This document shows, one piece after another, positions 29,803-40,366 of a stretch of 41,583 bases of DNA. How positions within the stretch are numbered: the stretch's first letter is position 1; the number at the start of each line of letters is the position of its first letter. A program made the position numbers and the translations under genes. Origin of the DNA: a virus; the IMG/VR virus record IMGVR_UViG_3300046001_010285, positions 1 to 41,583 of that record; one strand, 5' to 3'. A model generated the notes under the pieces. The model saw only the letters and a program-made list of their open reading frames with translations, was not told the DNA's origin and did no database searches.

Positions 29803-32800
29803 TTATAATCTACCAACTACTATCTCTATTGTGCCGCGTTCATCTAGAAAATCTTCCAGGGCCTTGCCTATCACTGTGCCCATCATGGGCGCTGCTGATG
29901 CCTGCGCATACCCGTTGGCGCAGCTCACCATGAGATCGCCTTTGTGAACTGGACCTACTACATTGGTTGGAACTCGTCCCACAAGAGCAACCACTGCTGT
30001 GTGATCGCCCTCAAGTCCGCTGTTCATGACGTGCGCAGGATTGGTTGAAATCACACCGGCCACTCTTGGATCACTGGATTGACGACTCATTGTGACTTCT
30101 TTGTCTCCACCAAACACAACCACTGTGCCCGGCGCATAGTCTGCGTCTGCTAGATAGGTTTCGGCCAAGTCAGCGTACAGCGCCGATGTGGCTCGTGCAA
30201 AAATAGTGTTGAAACCAGCGCCAGCGGCACCAATGTTACCCACAGCATTGCCGTTGGCGTTGATAATGTTACCCAGTCTTACTGTGCCTGTGGCAACGTC
30301 TACGTTGGCTGCTGTAACATTGCCGGTCACTGACAACAGTCCTGAAACTATGGTTTGACCTGTGCCGTTTGGTATCAGTCTGATGTTGCCATTAGAAGAT
30401 GTTAGAATACCAAGTTCGCCAGAAGTTTCAACTATGTTACCAGTCACCAACAGGTTACCACCTGTGACATTGCCTGTGGCTGAAACCAATCCACCTGTGA
30501 TTATGTTTCCGCCTGTGACATTGGCTGTGCTTTGAATAGCACCAGTGGCAGTGATCAATCCACCTGTGATTATGTTTCCGCCAGTGATGTTGGCGGTGGC
30601 TTGTATGGTACCAGTGGCAGTGATCAAACCACCTGTGATCAAATTACCTGCTGTGATGTTGGCTGTGCTTTGGATGGTTCCTGTTGCGGTTATCAACCCG
30701 CCTGTGATCAAGTTACCGCCAGTGACGTTACCAGTTGTGGAAAATGCCGCACTAGCAATAATATTACCACCAGTGATATTGGCTGTGGTAGTGATACCAC
30801 TGGTTGAATTCAAATCTGTCAACACATTGCCACTTAGGCTTAGTGTACCAGTTTGCACATTAGCTGCAATTACATTAGTCGTAGCGCTGACTGTGGCACC
30901 TTGAACCAAGTTAGTTGTAATCAAGTTGCCGCCTGATACATTAGCAGTTGATTGAATTACACCAGTGGCTGTAATTAACCCTCCAGTAATCACGTTGCCA
31001 CCTGTGATGTTTCCAGTGGCTGTGATTAGTCCTGCAGTGGATATATTACCGCCAGTGACATTAGCAGTGCTCTGTATAGCACCTGTGGCTGTGATCAGCC
31101 CAGCAGTGATGATGTTGCCACCGGTTATGTTGGCAGTGCTTTGTATTGTGCCTGTGGCTGTGATTAAACCAGGCGTGGTTATGTTGCCGCCTGTGACGTT
31201 GGCTGTGGCCGACATCAATCCAAGACTTACTAAATTGCCGCCCTGAACGTTGCCAACAAATGTTGCTTGTAGATTTCCGGTTACATTTCCAGTAAAATTA
31301 AACTGGTTCGTAGCTGCTGTCCAGGTTGGACCTGCAGGAAATGCATTGCTGCTGTAATATACTCCGTTGGTATCCACACCCAACCATATGGCTTGGTCAT
31401 TGCCATTGATGGGATCAACATTGGCTATGTTGGAAGTATAATAAAGCTGGGCGAAATCTTCGCTAGATAGGCTAGCGCCTCTAGTGGCTGCTGCCACAAG
31501 ATTGAGATTGGTGGCATTGAGACTTTGAACCTGTGCGTAAGGCTCTGATGCCACAGTCCTTGTGTTTATTCTTAGATTGGCAAGATTCAGTTCAAAGCCG
31601 TTTACATTGCCAGTGGCCGATACCACACCTGGAGTAGTGACATTACCGCCACTAACGTTGCCGGTGGCTGATATATTACCACCAGTGATGTTACCTGCCA
31701 CGCTCAGCGCAGATCCACCAGTGTTTGCTACAGTCACAGTGGTTCCGGTGGCAAATGTTGCTGTACCAATGCCTGCGGCTGCAACAGGGCCAATATTGAT
31801 ATTGGTCGTTGATCCTGCTGCGCCGTTTTCACCAAATGATATGGTCTTGGTGTTGCCGCTGCTGGTGGCACCGTTGCCAATAAACAGTGTTTGTGAAGCA
31901 GTTGATTGACCTAGCACAATGGGGCCAGTACCGGCGGTCCCTCCTATCCTTACATCGCCGGTTGATTGAGTGCCTTGTATGGTAACTGTGTAAATGGTCC
32001 CACCAAAGCTGCTAGTTCGAGTTGAGGATAGTGTTGTTGCACCAACTGATGATGCAAGAATTGTTCCCGTGGCGCTGAGGTTGCCTGTGAGTGTGTTGCC
32101 GCTGGTGGCGATATTGCCACCTTCAACGTTGCCAGTAACAAACGCACCGCCGCCGGTTATGATGTTGCCACCTGACACGTTGGCACTAGACGCTATGTTG
32201 CCAGTAGCTGATATCAATCCGCCAGTTATAATGTTTCCGCCAGTGATGTTGCCGGTGGCACTGGCAGTGCCGGTGGATGTTAAATTTCCAGCTACAGCTA
32301 ACCCGCCTGCAGAAAATAAACCAATAGTGACAGCGTTGACATTGGCTAAAATGTTGCCGTTGTTGGAGGGGATGATTACTGTGCTATTACCATTGAGAAT
32401 ACCACTGCTGGCAGTGGAGATGCCTGTGAGCTGACTACCATTTCCAACAAAAAATGTTGCTTCAACGTTGCCGGTGGCAGTGACATTGCTGAGTATTAGA
32501 TCCGTGTATTTAAAACTGGGATCAGCGGTATCAACCACTGTGGTAGGCTGCACTGTCAGGTTGGTAAACAGTTTGTATTTGCCGTCAGTGACATCTCTAA
32601 AATAACCAGTGTATCTTTGTGTGCCGTCGTTGTAACTGGCAATCACACCCATGTCAAAGCTGTCACCTGCATTGGTATTGGCCAAAAAGATAAAGGGATC
32701 TGCTACTGCCAAGCTGTCTGTGGCAGTGGTGGTAAAGTTACCGTTGACTGTGAAGTCACCAATACACACCAAATCGCCACCAACATTGAGGTTGCCTGCA

Positions 32801-33372
32801 ATACCCACACCGCCTGTTGTGACAATAGCACCACTGCCAATGTTGGCACTGTTGGTGGTATTGGCCACCGTGAGACGTCCACTTTGAAACACGTTTCCGG
32901 TCAACCCAATGCCGCCTTGTACTGTCAGTGCACCTGTGCTGTTGCTCACAGTTTGAATATTGTTGCTAAAAATTGCGCGATTGGCGCCGGCCACTGTGAC
33001 TGCAAACGTTACAGCATTGGCCCAATACAGTCCGGTATTGTTGGCAGCCACAGAATATACACTGGGCAATCCCACAGTGCCAGCCTGAAACACGCTGGTT
33101 GACAAGTTGAGACTGTTGAGCGCACCTGCTCGGTAAGTTACTACAACATTGTTGGCACCAGCTCCGGGTGCTGTTGTAAACAACAACTGTAGGTTTTGAG
33201 CATTATAGTCAACAAAAGGTTTTTGTGCTACACTGCCCACAATAATATCTAGATCGCTGGCACTGGCCACTGACCGATCTAGGAAAAATTCAATGGTACT
33301 ACCGTCGCCGTTGAAAAACTGAGTACTGGTGTTTAACAGTTGCGATTGTGGATCTAGACCTAGATAACTCAT
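29803..33372 (-). CDS. Repetitive tail fibre protein with C-terminal G2-type domain
   Basis: A 1189-residue fibre. The N-terminus (SYLGLDPQSQLLNTSTQFFN, then FFLDRSVASASDLDIIVG) is an attachment domain shared with other marine phage fibres. From about residue 130 it becomes a Gly/Asn/Thr/Ala repeat of the SATGNITGGNIITGGLI type (17-residue period), predicted to form a trimeric beta structure. The last 127 residues (DLAETYLADADYAPGTVVVF, GGDKEVTMS…DPRVAGVIST, VPTNVVGPVHKGDLMV) resemble the peptidase_G2-like autocleavage/intramolecular-chaperone domain seen at fibre ends of marine phages. It probably shares host recognition with the larger fibre upstream. The start overlaps the upstream stop by one base. 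Confidence 0.82.
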   Translation of the reverse strand: MSYLGLDPQSQLLNTSTQFFNGDGSTIEFFLDRSVASASDLDIIVGSVAQKPFVDYNAQNLQLLFTTAPGAGANNVVVTYRAGALNSLNLSTSVFQAGTVGLPSVYSVAANNTGLYWANAVTFAVTVAGANRAIFSNNIQTVSNSTGALTVQGGIGLTGNVFQSGRLTVANTTNSANIGSGAIVTTGGVGIAGNLNVGGDLVCIGDFTVNGNFTTTATDSLAVADPFIFLANTNAGDSFDMGVIASYNDGTQRYTGYFRDVTDGKYKLFTNLTVQPTTVVDTADPSFKYTDLILSNVTATGNVEATFFVGNGSQLTGISTASSGILNGNSTVIIPSNNGNILANVNAVTIGLFSAGGLAVAGNLTSTGTASATGNITGGNIITGGLISATGNIASSANVSGGNIITGGGAFVTGNVEGGNIATSGNTLTGNLSATGTILASSVGATTLSSTRTSSFGGTIYTVTIQGTQSTGDVRIGGTAGTGPIVLGQSTASQTLFIGNGATSSGNTKTISFGENGAAGSTTNINIGPVAAAGIGTATFATGTTVTVANTGGSALSVAGNITGGNISATGNVSGGNVTTPGVVSATGNVNGFELNLANLRINTRTVASEPYAQVQSLNATNLNLVAAATRGASLSSEDFAQLYYTSNIANVDPINGNDQAIWLGVDTNGVYYSSNAFPAGPTWTAATNQFNFTGNVTGNLQATFVGNVQGGNLVSLGLMSATANVTGGNITTPGLITATGTIQSTANITGGNIITAGLITATGAIQSTANVTGGNISTAGLITATGNITGGNVITGGLITATGVIQSTANVSGGNLITTNLVQGATVSATTNVIAANVQTGTLSLSGNVLTDLNSTSGITTTANITGGNIIASAAFSTTGNVTGGNLITGGLITATGTIQSTANITAGNLITGGLITATGTIQATANITGGNIITGGLITATGAIQSTANVTGGNIITGGLVSATGNVTGGNLLVTGNIVETSGELGILTSSNGNIRLIPNGTGQTIVSGLLSVTGNVTAANVDVATGTVRLGNIINANGNAVGNIGAAGAGFNTIFARATSALYADLAETYLADADYAPGTVVVFGGDKEVTMSRQSSDPRVAGVISTNPAHVMNSGLEGDHTAVVALVGRVPTNVVGPVHKGDLMVSCANGYAQASAAPMMGTVIGKALEDFLDERGTIEIVVGRL

Positions 33373-33707
33373 TATGTGATTTCCATGATACTCATTACAG
33401 CATCAACGCTGCTGGATGCACTGCTTTGAACAAACATACTGTCCCCAGTTTCAAGCACAATTTTTTGATCGCCACCGCCCACAACCAAGCTGGATCCTGC
33501 GCTGATAGGAGCGTTGACCACCAAATATGTATTTGCTACAGCCACATCCTGAATATAGACATTTGCAGTGATCGCACTGCCAGTTCGGTTTGTGACCGCA
33601 AACCCTACCACAATCGTAGTGGTATTTGCTGCCACTGTGTAGCCACCTACATCTGTGGGAGTTGTGCCTATTGAACTGCTGAGTTTTCTTTTGAATGTAT
33701 TTGCCAT
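33372..33707 (-). CDS. Small tail fibre-associated virion protein
   Basis: A 111-residue beta-rich protein: MANTFKRKLSSSIGTTPTDV, TTIVVGFAVTNRTGSAITAN, then VGGGDQKIVLETGDSMFVQS, ending VDAVMSIMEIT. I recognise it as a common small protein in the tail-fibre region of marine T4-like phages, where it probably forms a short trimeric or ring structure on the fibre or baseplate. Its function has not been shown. An AGGG ribosome site lies before the ATG. It is wedged between two giant fibre genes with minimal spacing, so the three are surely one transcript. Confidence 0.78.
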   Translation of the reverse strand: MANTFKRKLSSSIGTTPTDVGGYTVAANTTTIVVGFAVTNRTGSAITANVYIQDVAVANTYLVVNAPISAGSSLVVGGGDQKIVLETGDSMFVQSSASSSVDAVMSIMEIT

Positions 33708-33710
33708 GTT

Positions 33711-36700
33711 TTACCCTAATGCTATGGCCAACGCTGTTGCGTCAGCTTGCGTTGCCACTGGTTCGCTGCCAATATTTAGCGCCAAATTTGCGGTGATTGT
33801 GTTGGCGGTAATCGCACCAGTGACGTTCAAATTGTTGTTTAGAGCCACCGTGTTTGCAGTAACCACGTTGGCTGTGACATTGCCACCAGTCACTAGACTA
33901 CCGCCCTGTATGGTTTGACTCATCACAATGTTGCCCAGTGCGGTCATTTCCTGTGTCATCAACACATTGCCGGTCAAGCTCAAAATGCCACCTGGTGGAT
34001 TGACTGTGTTGGTATTGACCTGTGTGCTGATATTGGCATTTGGGGCAAACACTGTGCCCACGGCACTGACATTTCCGCCCACGATGTTGCCAGTAGCAGT
34101 AACTATGCCGCCTGTGACAATGTTGCCACCAGTGATATTGGCCAAACTTTGAATAGTGCCTATTGCGGTGATCAAACCACCAGTGGTGATATTAGCGCCT
34201 GTGACATTGCCAGAAGCTGTGACTATGCCAGCAGTTGTGATGTTACCGCCAGTGACATTGCCTGTGGCAGTAACCAGACCTGCTGTTATCAAGTTCCCGC
34301 CCGCAACATTGCCCGTAGCTGTGACCAAACCTGCTGTGGTGACATTGCCACCAGTGACGTTGCCTGTGGCAGTAACCAAGCCAACAGTGGTTATATTACC
34401 ACCTGTGACATTGCTGGTAGCTGTAACAATGCCAGCAGCGATCACGTTACCGCCAACCACATTGCCTGTGGCTGTTACTACACCTTGTGTGATAATATTG
34501 CCCGTAGCTGACACTATTCCTGCGGTTAATAGATTACCGCCAGTGACATTGCCAGTTACCTGTGCCAGTCCTGCAACATTTAGATTACCAGAGCCTTGCG
34601 CTGAAATGTTGCCCTGTACCAACAATGCATTGGCCGCGTAGTCAAATACTATGCCTGCGCTGGCACCAATTACACCGTTTTGATTGAATAGAACCTGAGT
34701 GTTACTGCCTGGTGTTGTTACGTTGCCTGCTAGGTTACCAACAAAATTTACAGCAATCACATTGCCTGCAGCAGTGATGTTGCCAGCTGCTGACATCTGT
34801 CCTGTTGATGTAACAAATGCGCCCACAACATTGGCACCGTTTACGTTGCCGGATGTTGAAATTAGGCCCGTAGATACAATGTTACCACCAACTACGTTGG
34901 CACTAGTTGTCACAAAACCTGCTGTGACTAGGTTGCCGCCAGTTATATTACCTGTGGCACTGATAGTAGTAGATGCAGTCAGCGAACCTGTGCTTACCAA
35001 TCCGGTGGTAGTGATGTTACCACCTCCAACATTACCTGTGGCAATGACCTCGCCTGCTGTGACAATATTTCCGCCCACTACGTTGGCAGTAGCAGTAACT
35101 ATGCCTGCAGTGACAATATTTCCGCCCACTACGTTGGCAGTAGCAGTTACGATACCTGCTGTGGTAATGTTTCCGCCTGTGACATTGCCTGAGGCACTCA
35201 CAGTAGTTGCGGCTACCAGCGTGGTGTTAACATTACCGCTGTCAACATTTCCTGTGGCACTGACAAATGTTGCATTTACATTGGCAGTTGTGACATTGCC
35301 TGTGACACTGACCAAGTTAGCATAGGCGTTGGTAACATTGAGATTTAGACTGTCAATGTTGCCAGTGGCACTGACAAATCCAGTATTGACATTGCCCGCC
35401 ACAAGATTTCCAGTGGCACTTAGTGTTGTAGCAGCAACAACATTAGCGCCGGTGATGTTACCGCTGTTAGTGACTGTGAATTCTGTGGCAGATATGGTAT
35501 CATTGGCAGTGATAGTTCCAACTGCACTGATTACACCTGAGGCACGTATGTTGCCAGCGTTGATGTTGGCTGTGAGATTAAGGTTGCCTAGTATATTACC
35601 AGTTAGGCTCAAATTACCAGTGGCAATATTTCCTGTGGTAAGATTACCTGTCACAGTAATCAATCCTGGTGTGCTGATGTTGCCTGCTGTTAGATTGCCA
35701 GTGGCAGAAACTTCTCCTCCAGTTACTACGTTTCCAGCAGTAACATTGCCTGTGGATGAAACTAGGCCCAGAGTTATGATATTTCCACCAGACACATTGC
35801 CTGTGGCAGAAATCACACCTGGTGTTTCAATATTGCCTGCTCTAGCATTGCCCACTACGTTGGCTGATTGCACAAACAGATTACCGGCCTGCAGTGTGCC
35901 AAACTGATTGACTGTGACTATTTCATTGGCTATTGTGACGTTGGCAGCGGCAATAATGTTGCCGGATGAATTTTGCCAACCAATAAACGCAGAGCCCTCT
36001 GCGCCCTTGTAATACCAAAGTTGCTCACCACGATCTCGTCCGTCATCTGTGGTAAGCGGAGCATTGTTTGCGCCACGACCAAGGCCAAGTATGGGATCTT
36101 CAACATTGAGGTCAGTGACGTTGATATAGACTAGATTGCCTTGTATAACAGCATCGCCACCAATGATAACATTGCCAGTGGTTGATAGTTGTGCTGCGCT
36201 AACAATACCCACGGTTATGATATTGCCACCAACCACATTGCCCACTGCGCTGATCAAACCGCCGGTGTTGACATTGGCTGCTGTGATGTTGCCAGTGGCA
36301 CTGATTGCAGCACCTGTGATATCTTTGGTGTCAGCATTGACAATTACCTCGGTGTCTTGAGCCAGTACGTTACCAACCAACTGTCCATCAAAGAATGCTG
36401 CTGTGACAACATTGGTTGCATTTATATTGTTGGCGTTGACGTTGGCTGTGGTCTGCACATTGCCCAAAAGACTCACAATATTGCCAGTGTACGTGGGCAG
36501 ATAAGCTGCCACATTGGCATTGGCGTAGCTGACAATGTCGCCGTTGCCACTCAGGTTGAACACATTGCCATTGGGTAATGTGAAAATAAACGCAGAGCTG
36601 TTGGCGCTGAGGTTGGCATTGTTCAAGAACAAGCTGGCATTGCTGAGATAAAGATCTTTGAATGCTGCTGTGGGGCTACCAAGATTGTAGCTTATATTTG

Positions 36701-39700
36701 CTGCCGGCAAAATGTTGCCTGGCACTGTGGTATTTCCTGAATTAGCAAATGTCCACGTTCTTGCATTGGCATTGACTACCACATTGCCCACAAGGTTTTG
36801 TACCAAAAGATTGGCAGTGTTGGCAGTGGCATCTGTTGGAATGCGCACTAGAGCATTGCCAGTGGTGTTGTTTGGTGCAATTACGATGTTGCTGTCAGTT
36901 GCTCCCGACTGCAAGAAAATGTTTCCGCCAAGAAAATCAATGTTTCCTGTGACATCTGTCAGTGCAATACCGTTGCCCACAAAGTAGTTTGCAGTGATAT
37001 TACCTGTGACAGAGATGTTGCCAGACTGTATTAGACCAGTGTTGTTGATATTGCCAGTGGCTAGATTTCCAAAGCTAGCAGTAGCAGCAAACATAGCATT
37101 GTCAACTGCATCAACCATGACTGTGCTGTCATCTGCAAACACGCTGCCTTTTAGATCACCAACAAATGCTGTAGCTGTCACTGTTTGAGCAACAGATACA
37201 TTATTTGCGGCCAGACTCTCAGTGACAGTAACGTTATTGGCATTGACATTGGCTGTGGATGTTATGTTGCCGGTGGCAGTGATCAAGCCTGATGTACCAA
37301 TGTTGCCACCCGTGATATTGGCAGTTGCAGTGACCTGTCCCGCGGTTACAATGTTGCCGCCTGTGATGTTGGCAGTGGCAGTGACTATGCCGCCTGTGGT
37401 AAGATTGCCACCAATCACGTTGGCCACAGCAGATACATTGTTAGCTGTGGCATTGCCCACTACATTGCTTGACTGAGCAAATATATTGCCAGCCTGGAAC
37501 GTTCCAAAACTGTTGACTGTGACTATTTCGTTAGCAATGGTGACATTGCTGGCTGCTATCAAATTACCGCTGCTGTTTTGCCAACCAATAAAGGCAGATC
37601 CTTCCGCAGTGGTGTAATACCACAATTGTTCACCGCGATCCTTGCCGTCATTGAGCACCAAAGGTGCATTGTTGGCACCACGTCCTAGAGAAATAATTGG
37701 ATCCTCAACGTTGAGTTCGGTGATGTTTATGTAGGTGGTGTTACCATTTACAACCAAATTCTGTCCAACAATGACGTTGCCAGTTGTTTCAAGATTTCCT
37801 AGATTGACATTGCCTGTGACGCTGATCACGTTGCCAATGAACCGATCAGCATAGACATTGCCAACGGCACTGATCAATCCACCGGTGTTGATATTGGCAG
37901 CGGTTAGATTTCCTGTGGCCGAGATCAAGCCACCGGTATTGATATTGGCCGCTGCCAAATTACCTGTGGCAGTGATTACACCACCAGTGATCAAATTACC
38001 ACCAGTGATGTTGGCAGTGGCTGTGATCAACCCTGCTGTGGCGATATTGCCACCCGTGATGTTGCTGGTAGCACTGATCAAACCGCCGGTGTTGATATTG
38101 GCTGCTGCCAAATTGCCTGTGGCAGTGATTGTGGCATTGGCTGTGATATTGTTGGCCAGCACATCTCCCACTGCTGTGATGCTGCCTAGAGATCTTAGAT
38201 TTCCACCGTTGATGTTGGCAGTTGATGTGATGTTGCCTGTGGCTGTGATCAAACCGGCTGTGATCAAGTTGCCACCAGTGATGTTACCTGTGGCAGTGAT
38301 CTGTTGAGCAGCCTGAATGTTGCCACTGGCAGTGAAAGTTATGGCGCTGACTACATTGGCACCGGTGATGTTGCCTGTGCCGGGTGCACCGGCCACGGTG
38401 ATAGCCTGTCCAACAATGAGATTGCTGGTAATGTTGGCGTTGGCGCCAAGATCAAGATTGCCAGTGATATTGGCAGCACCGTTCAGGAACAAAGCATTGG
38501 TAGTCTGATTGAATGTGAATGCTGGACTGGCACCTACGTTGCCATCCAAGTTGTACAGTAGTTGAGTATTAGACCCAGGAACTGCTAGGTTACCAGTGAT
38601 ATTACCTACCAAGTTACCAATAAAAAAGCCGCCGCCGCTGACCACAATGTTGCCAGTGCTGGTAATAATACCAGCATTGACAATGTTGCCAGAGTTGATG
38701 TTGCCTGTCACACTGGCTGAGTTCGCTCGTACCACGTTGGCATTGACATTGCTGCTGTTGACGTTGCCTGTGGCACTGACAGTGGTTGCGGCCACCAATG
38801 TGGTGTTGACATTGCCACTGTCAACGTTGCCTGTGGCACTGACAAAAGTTGCATTGACATTGCTGCTGTTGATGTTGCCTGTGGCACTGACAAAAGTTGC
38901 ATTAACGTTGCTGCTGTTTATGTTGCCTGTGGCACTGACAGTGGTTGCAGACACCAATGTGGTATTGACATTGCCACTATTGACATTGCCTGTGACACTG
39001 GCAAAAGCTGCATTGAGATTGCTGCTGTTGACGTTTCCTGTGGCGCTGACAGTGGTAGCTGCCACCAGTGTGGTATTGACATTGCCGCTGTTGACATTAC
39101 CAACAATGCTGGCAAATTGAGCATTTACATTAGCAGCGTTGACGTTGCCCGTGACATTTAATGTGCTGGTAACATTGCCTGAGAGACTCAAAGTCTGTGC
39201 TTCAATGTTGCCAGCCACAAAATTGCCATAGCTGTTGACTGTGACAATTTCGTTGACAATGGAAACATCAAGCGCAGCAAACAGTTTTTGTGTGGAATTG
39301 TCTAGACCAATAAATGCAGACTTCTCACTGGTGGTATAGTACCAAAGTTGTTCACCGCGGTCTAGTCCATCGTTGTTGGCCAAAGGTGTGTTGTTTGGAC
39401 CGCGACCAAGACTGATTATGGGATCTTGAACGTTGAGTTCAGTGATGTTGATGTAAATTATGTTGCCGTTGACAGCAAGATTGCCACCAATCACTGCGTT
39501 GCCAGTGATGTTTAGGGCACCACCATTGACCAGGCCTGTGGTATTGAGATTGGCTGCTGTGGCATTGCCTGCAGCACTGAGTATACCACCTGTGGTGATA
39601 TTGCCACCCACAATGTTGCCACTCACAGTGAGATTGCTGATGCTGCTGTTGCCGCTTACAACAAACTGGCCACCTGCTGGGTTGGTAATAACCACTGCTG

Positions 39701-40292
39701 TGGCATTGCTTGTGATTGTTGCTCCGCCAAAATCTACACCATTAGCGGATGTCCATAATTTGTTCCAGCGATTACCCGCAGTGCCTAGACCATAAACATT
39801 GTTGCCCCAGGGGTTGACATTGGCCTGCCAAGTTGCTGCGGTATTGCTAATGGTCATGACATTTTCAGTGCCGCTGACCTGCAAACGTATGTTGCCGTTG
39901 GCAACAGGGATGCCCAACACAGTTGAACCGTTGGCAATGCTTTGAGCTACGTCAACAAAGATACCAGTGAGTCCACGCCCGTTGCCTACATAGAATTCTG
40001 AGTAAACTGTGCCAAATGTGCGATTAGCTGCACCTATGTCGTAAACCCCGTTGGCAGCAGGCATAATGGCGCTGTTGGCCTGGATATTGCCAATTCCGTT
40101 GGCTGCCAAAACCAAGTTGTTGTTGACGCCAGTTACAGTGATTGTATTACCGGTGATCCGGACGTTGCTGCCTACCGGTCCGGCTGTGTAGATTTCTGTA
40201 AAATTTTCGTTTACAGCCTGGAACGCATTGCGTAACGGCTCGCCAGTCCCGTCATTGGGCTCAGTACCAATGTTGATTATTTGCTGTGACAT
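33711..40292 (-). CDS. Giant repetitive tail fibre protein (2193 residues)
   Basis: The N-terminal 120 residues (IINIGTEPNDGTGEPLRNAF, then NENFTEIYTAGPVGSNVRIT) form a fibre attachment domain I recall from marine T4-like phages. The rest is built of 16- and 17-residue repeats (VSATGNINSSNVNATF and TATANVVGGNIVTAGIV types). Three copies of an inserted globular module, each about 78 residues, lie near 273-350, 847-925 and 1381-1460 (INITELNVQDPIISLGRG, DRGEQLWYYTTSEKSAFIG, then ANEIVTVNSFG). Two PGSNTQ…DGNVGASPAFTF modules lie near 570-605 and 1860-1895. The C-terminus is short and lacks a chaperone domain, so maturation may rely on a neighbour. A late box precedes the gene. It is the main candidate host-range protein. 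Confidence 0.85.
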   Translation of the reverse strand: MSQQIINIGTEPNDGTGEPLRNAFQAVNENFTEIYTAGPVGSNVRITGNTITVTGVNNNLVLAANGIGNIQANSAIMPAANGVYDIGAANRTFGTVYSEFYVGNGRGLTGIFVDVAQSIANGSTVLGIPVANGNIRLQVSGTENVMTISNTAATWQANVNPWGNNVYGLGTAGNRWNKLWTSANGVDFGGATITSNATAVVITNPAGGQFVVSGNSSISNLTVSGNIVGGNITTGGILSAAGNATAANLNTTGLVNGGALNITGNAVIGGNLAVNGNIIYINITELNVQDPIISLGRGPNNTPLANNDGLDRGEQLWYYTTSEKSAFIGLDNSTQKLFAALDVSIVNEIVTVNSYGNFVAGNIEAQTLSLSGNVTSTLNVTGNVNAANVNAQFASIVGNVNSGNVNTTLVAATTVSATGNVNSSNLNAAFASVTGNVNSGNVNTTLVSATTVSATGNINSSNVNATFVSATGNINSSNVNATFVSATGNVDSGNVNTTLVAATTVSATGNVNSSNVNANVVRANSASVTGNINSGNIVNAGIITSTGNIVVSGGGFFIGNLVGNITGNLAVPGSNTQLLYNLDGNVGASPAFTFNQTTNALFLNGAANITGNLDLGANANITSNLIVGQAITVAGAPGTGNITGANVVSAITFTASGNIQAAQQITATGNITGGNLITAGLITATGNITSTANINGGNLRSLGSITAVGDVLANNITANATITATGNLAAANINTGGLISATSNITGGNIATAGLITATANITGGNLITGGVITATGNLAAANINTGGLISATGNLTAANINTGGLISAVGNVYADRFIGNVISVTGNVNLGNLETTGNVIVGQNLVVNGNTTYINITELNVEDPIISLGRGANNAPLVLNDGKDRGEQLWYYTTAEGSAFIGWQNSSGNLIAASNVTIANEIVTVNSFGTFQAGNIFAQSSNVVGNATANNVSAVANVIGGNLTTGGIVTATANITGGNIVTAGQVTATANITGGNIGTSGLITATGNITSTANVNANNVTVTESLAANNVSVAQTVTATAFVGDLKGSVFADDSTVMVDAVDNAMFAATASFGNLATGNINNTGLIQSGNISVTGNITANYFVGNGIALTDVTGNIDFLGGNIFLQSGATDSNIVIAPNNTTGNALVRIPTDATANTANLLVQNLVGNVVVNANARTWTFANSGNTTVPGNILPAANISYNLGSPTAAFKDLYLSNASLFLNNANLSANSSAFIFTLPNGNVFNLSGNGDIVSYANANVAAYLPTYTGNIVSLLGNVQTTANVNANNINATNVVTAAFFDGQLVGNVLAQDTEVIVNADTKDITGAAISATGNITAANVNTGGLISAVGNVVGGNIITVGIVSAAQLSTTGNVIIGGDAVIQGNLVYINVTDLNVEDPILGLGRGANNAPLTTDDGRDRGEQLWYYKGAEGSAFIGWQNSSGNIIAAANVTIANEIVTVNQFGTLQAGNLFVQSANVVGNARAGNIETPGVISATGNVSGGNIITLGLVSSTGNVTAGNVVTGGEVSATGNLTAGNISTPGLITVTGNLTTGNIATGNLSLTGNILGNLNLTANINAGNIRASGVISAVGTITANDTISATEFTVTNSGNITGANVVAATTLSATGNLVAGNVNTGFVSATGNIDSLNLNVTNAYANLVSVTGNVTTANVNATFVSATGNVDSGNVNTTLVAATTVSASGNVTGGNITTAGIVTATANVVGGNIVTAGIVTATANVVGGNIVTAGEVIATGNVGGGNITTTGLVSTGSLTASTTISATGNITGGNLVTAGFVTTSANVVGGNIVSTGLISTSGNVNGANVVGAFVTSTGQMSAAGNITAAGNVIAVNFVGNLAGNVTTPGSNTQVLFNQNGVIGASAGIVFDYAANALLVQGNISAQGSGNLNVAGLAQVTGNVTGGNLLTAGIVSATGNIITQGVVTATGNVVGGNVIAAGIVTATSNVTGGNITTVGLVTATGNVTGGNVTTAGLVTATGNVAGGNLITAGLVTATGNVTGGNITTAGIVTASGNVTGANITTGGLITAIGTIQSLANITGGNIVTGGIVTATGNIVGGNVSAVGTVFAPNANISTQVNTNTVNPPGGILSLTGNVLMTQEMTALGNIVMSQTIQGGSLVTGGNVTANVVTANTVALNNNLNVTGAITANTITANLALNIGSEPVATQADATALAIALG
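35905..36150 (-). repeat. Module copy 3 of the YINxTxLN…GEQLWYY domain
   Basis: The third in-frame copy of the globular module inside the giant fibre. It encodes VYINVTDLNVEDPILGLGRG, then DRGEQLWYYKGAEGSAFIG. It differs from copies 1 and 2 (about 39240-39475 and 37515-37755) mainly in the loop after LWYY. Confidence 0.75.
37515..37755 (-). repeat. Module copy 2 of the YINxTxLN…GEQLWYY domain
   Basis: The second in-frame copy: TYINITELNVEDPIISLGRG, then DRGEQLWYYTTAEGSAFIG. It is closer in protein sequence to copy 3 than to copy 1. Confidence 0.75.
39240..39475 (-). repeat. Module copy 1 of the YINxTxLN…GEQLWYY domain
   Basis: The first in-frame copy: IYINITELNVQDPIISLGRG, then DRGEQLWYYTTSEKSAFIG, and the most diverged end (LDNSTQKLFAALDVSIVNE). 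Confidence 0.75.
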
Positions 40293-40315
40293 AGGTGTTC
40301 ATGGTCCTCTTTCTA

Positions 40316-40322
40316 TATTTAC
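40316..40322 (-). promoter_or_regulatory. Late-type box GTAAATA upstream of the giant fibre gene
   Basis: The minus strand reads GGTAAATATAG. Predicted +1 near 40310 leaves an 18-base leader carrying AGAGGA before the ATG at 40292. Confidence 0.55.
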
Positions 40323-40366
40323 CAAAACACCAAGATTACTTTTTTGTGGGTTTTTAACTGCGTGGT

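Larger units (their letters stand above)
33900..39700 (-). repeat. Tandem 48/51-bp coding repeats in the giant fibre gene
   Basis: The gene is built of degenerate 48- and 51-bp units. A near-perfect 51-bp pair starts at 35059 and 35110. A 48-bp series runs through 38829 and 38877. All keep the reading frame (16 or 17 codons). Confidence 0.85.

Noticed and set aside
34156-39120. Long plus-strand open frames rich in Pro, Val, Leu and Thr
   Set aside because: They are antisense shadows of the fibre gene repeats (no starts with ribosome sites, composition mirrors the repeat codons).
33900-39700. Regular 48-51 bp repeats that look like a CRISPR or satellite array
   Set aside because: Repeats are degenerate, contiguous without unique spacers, and keep one open reading frame on the minus strand; they encode a fibre repeat.
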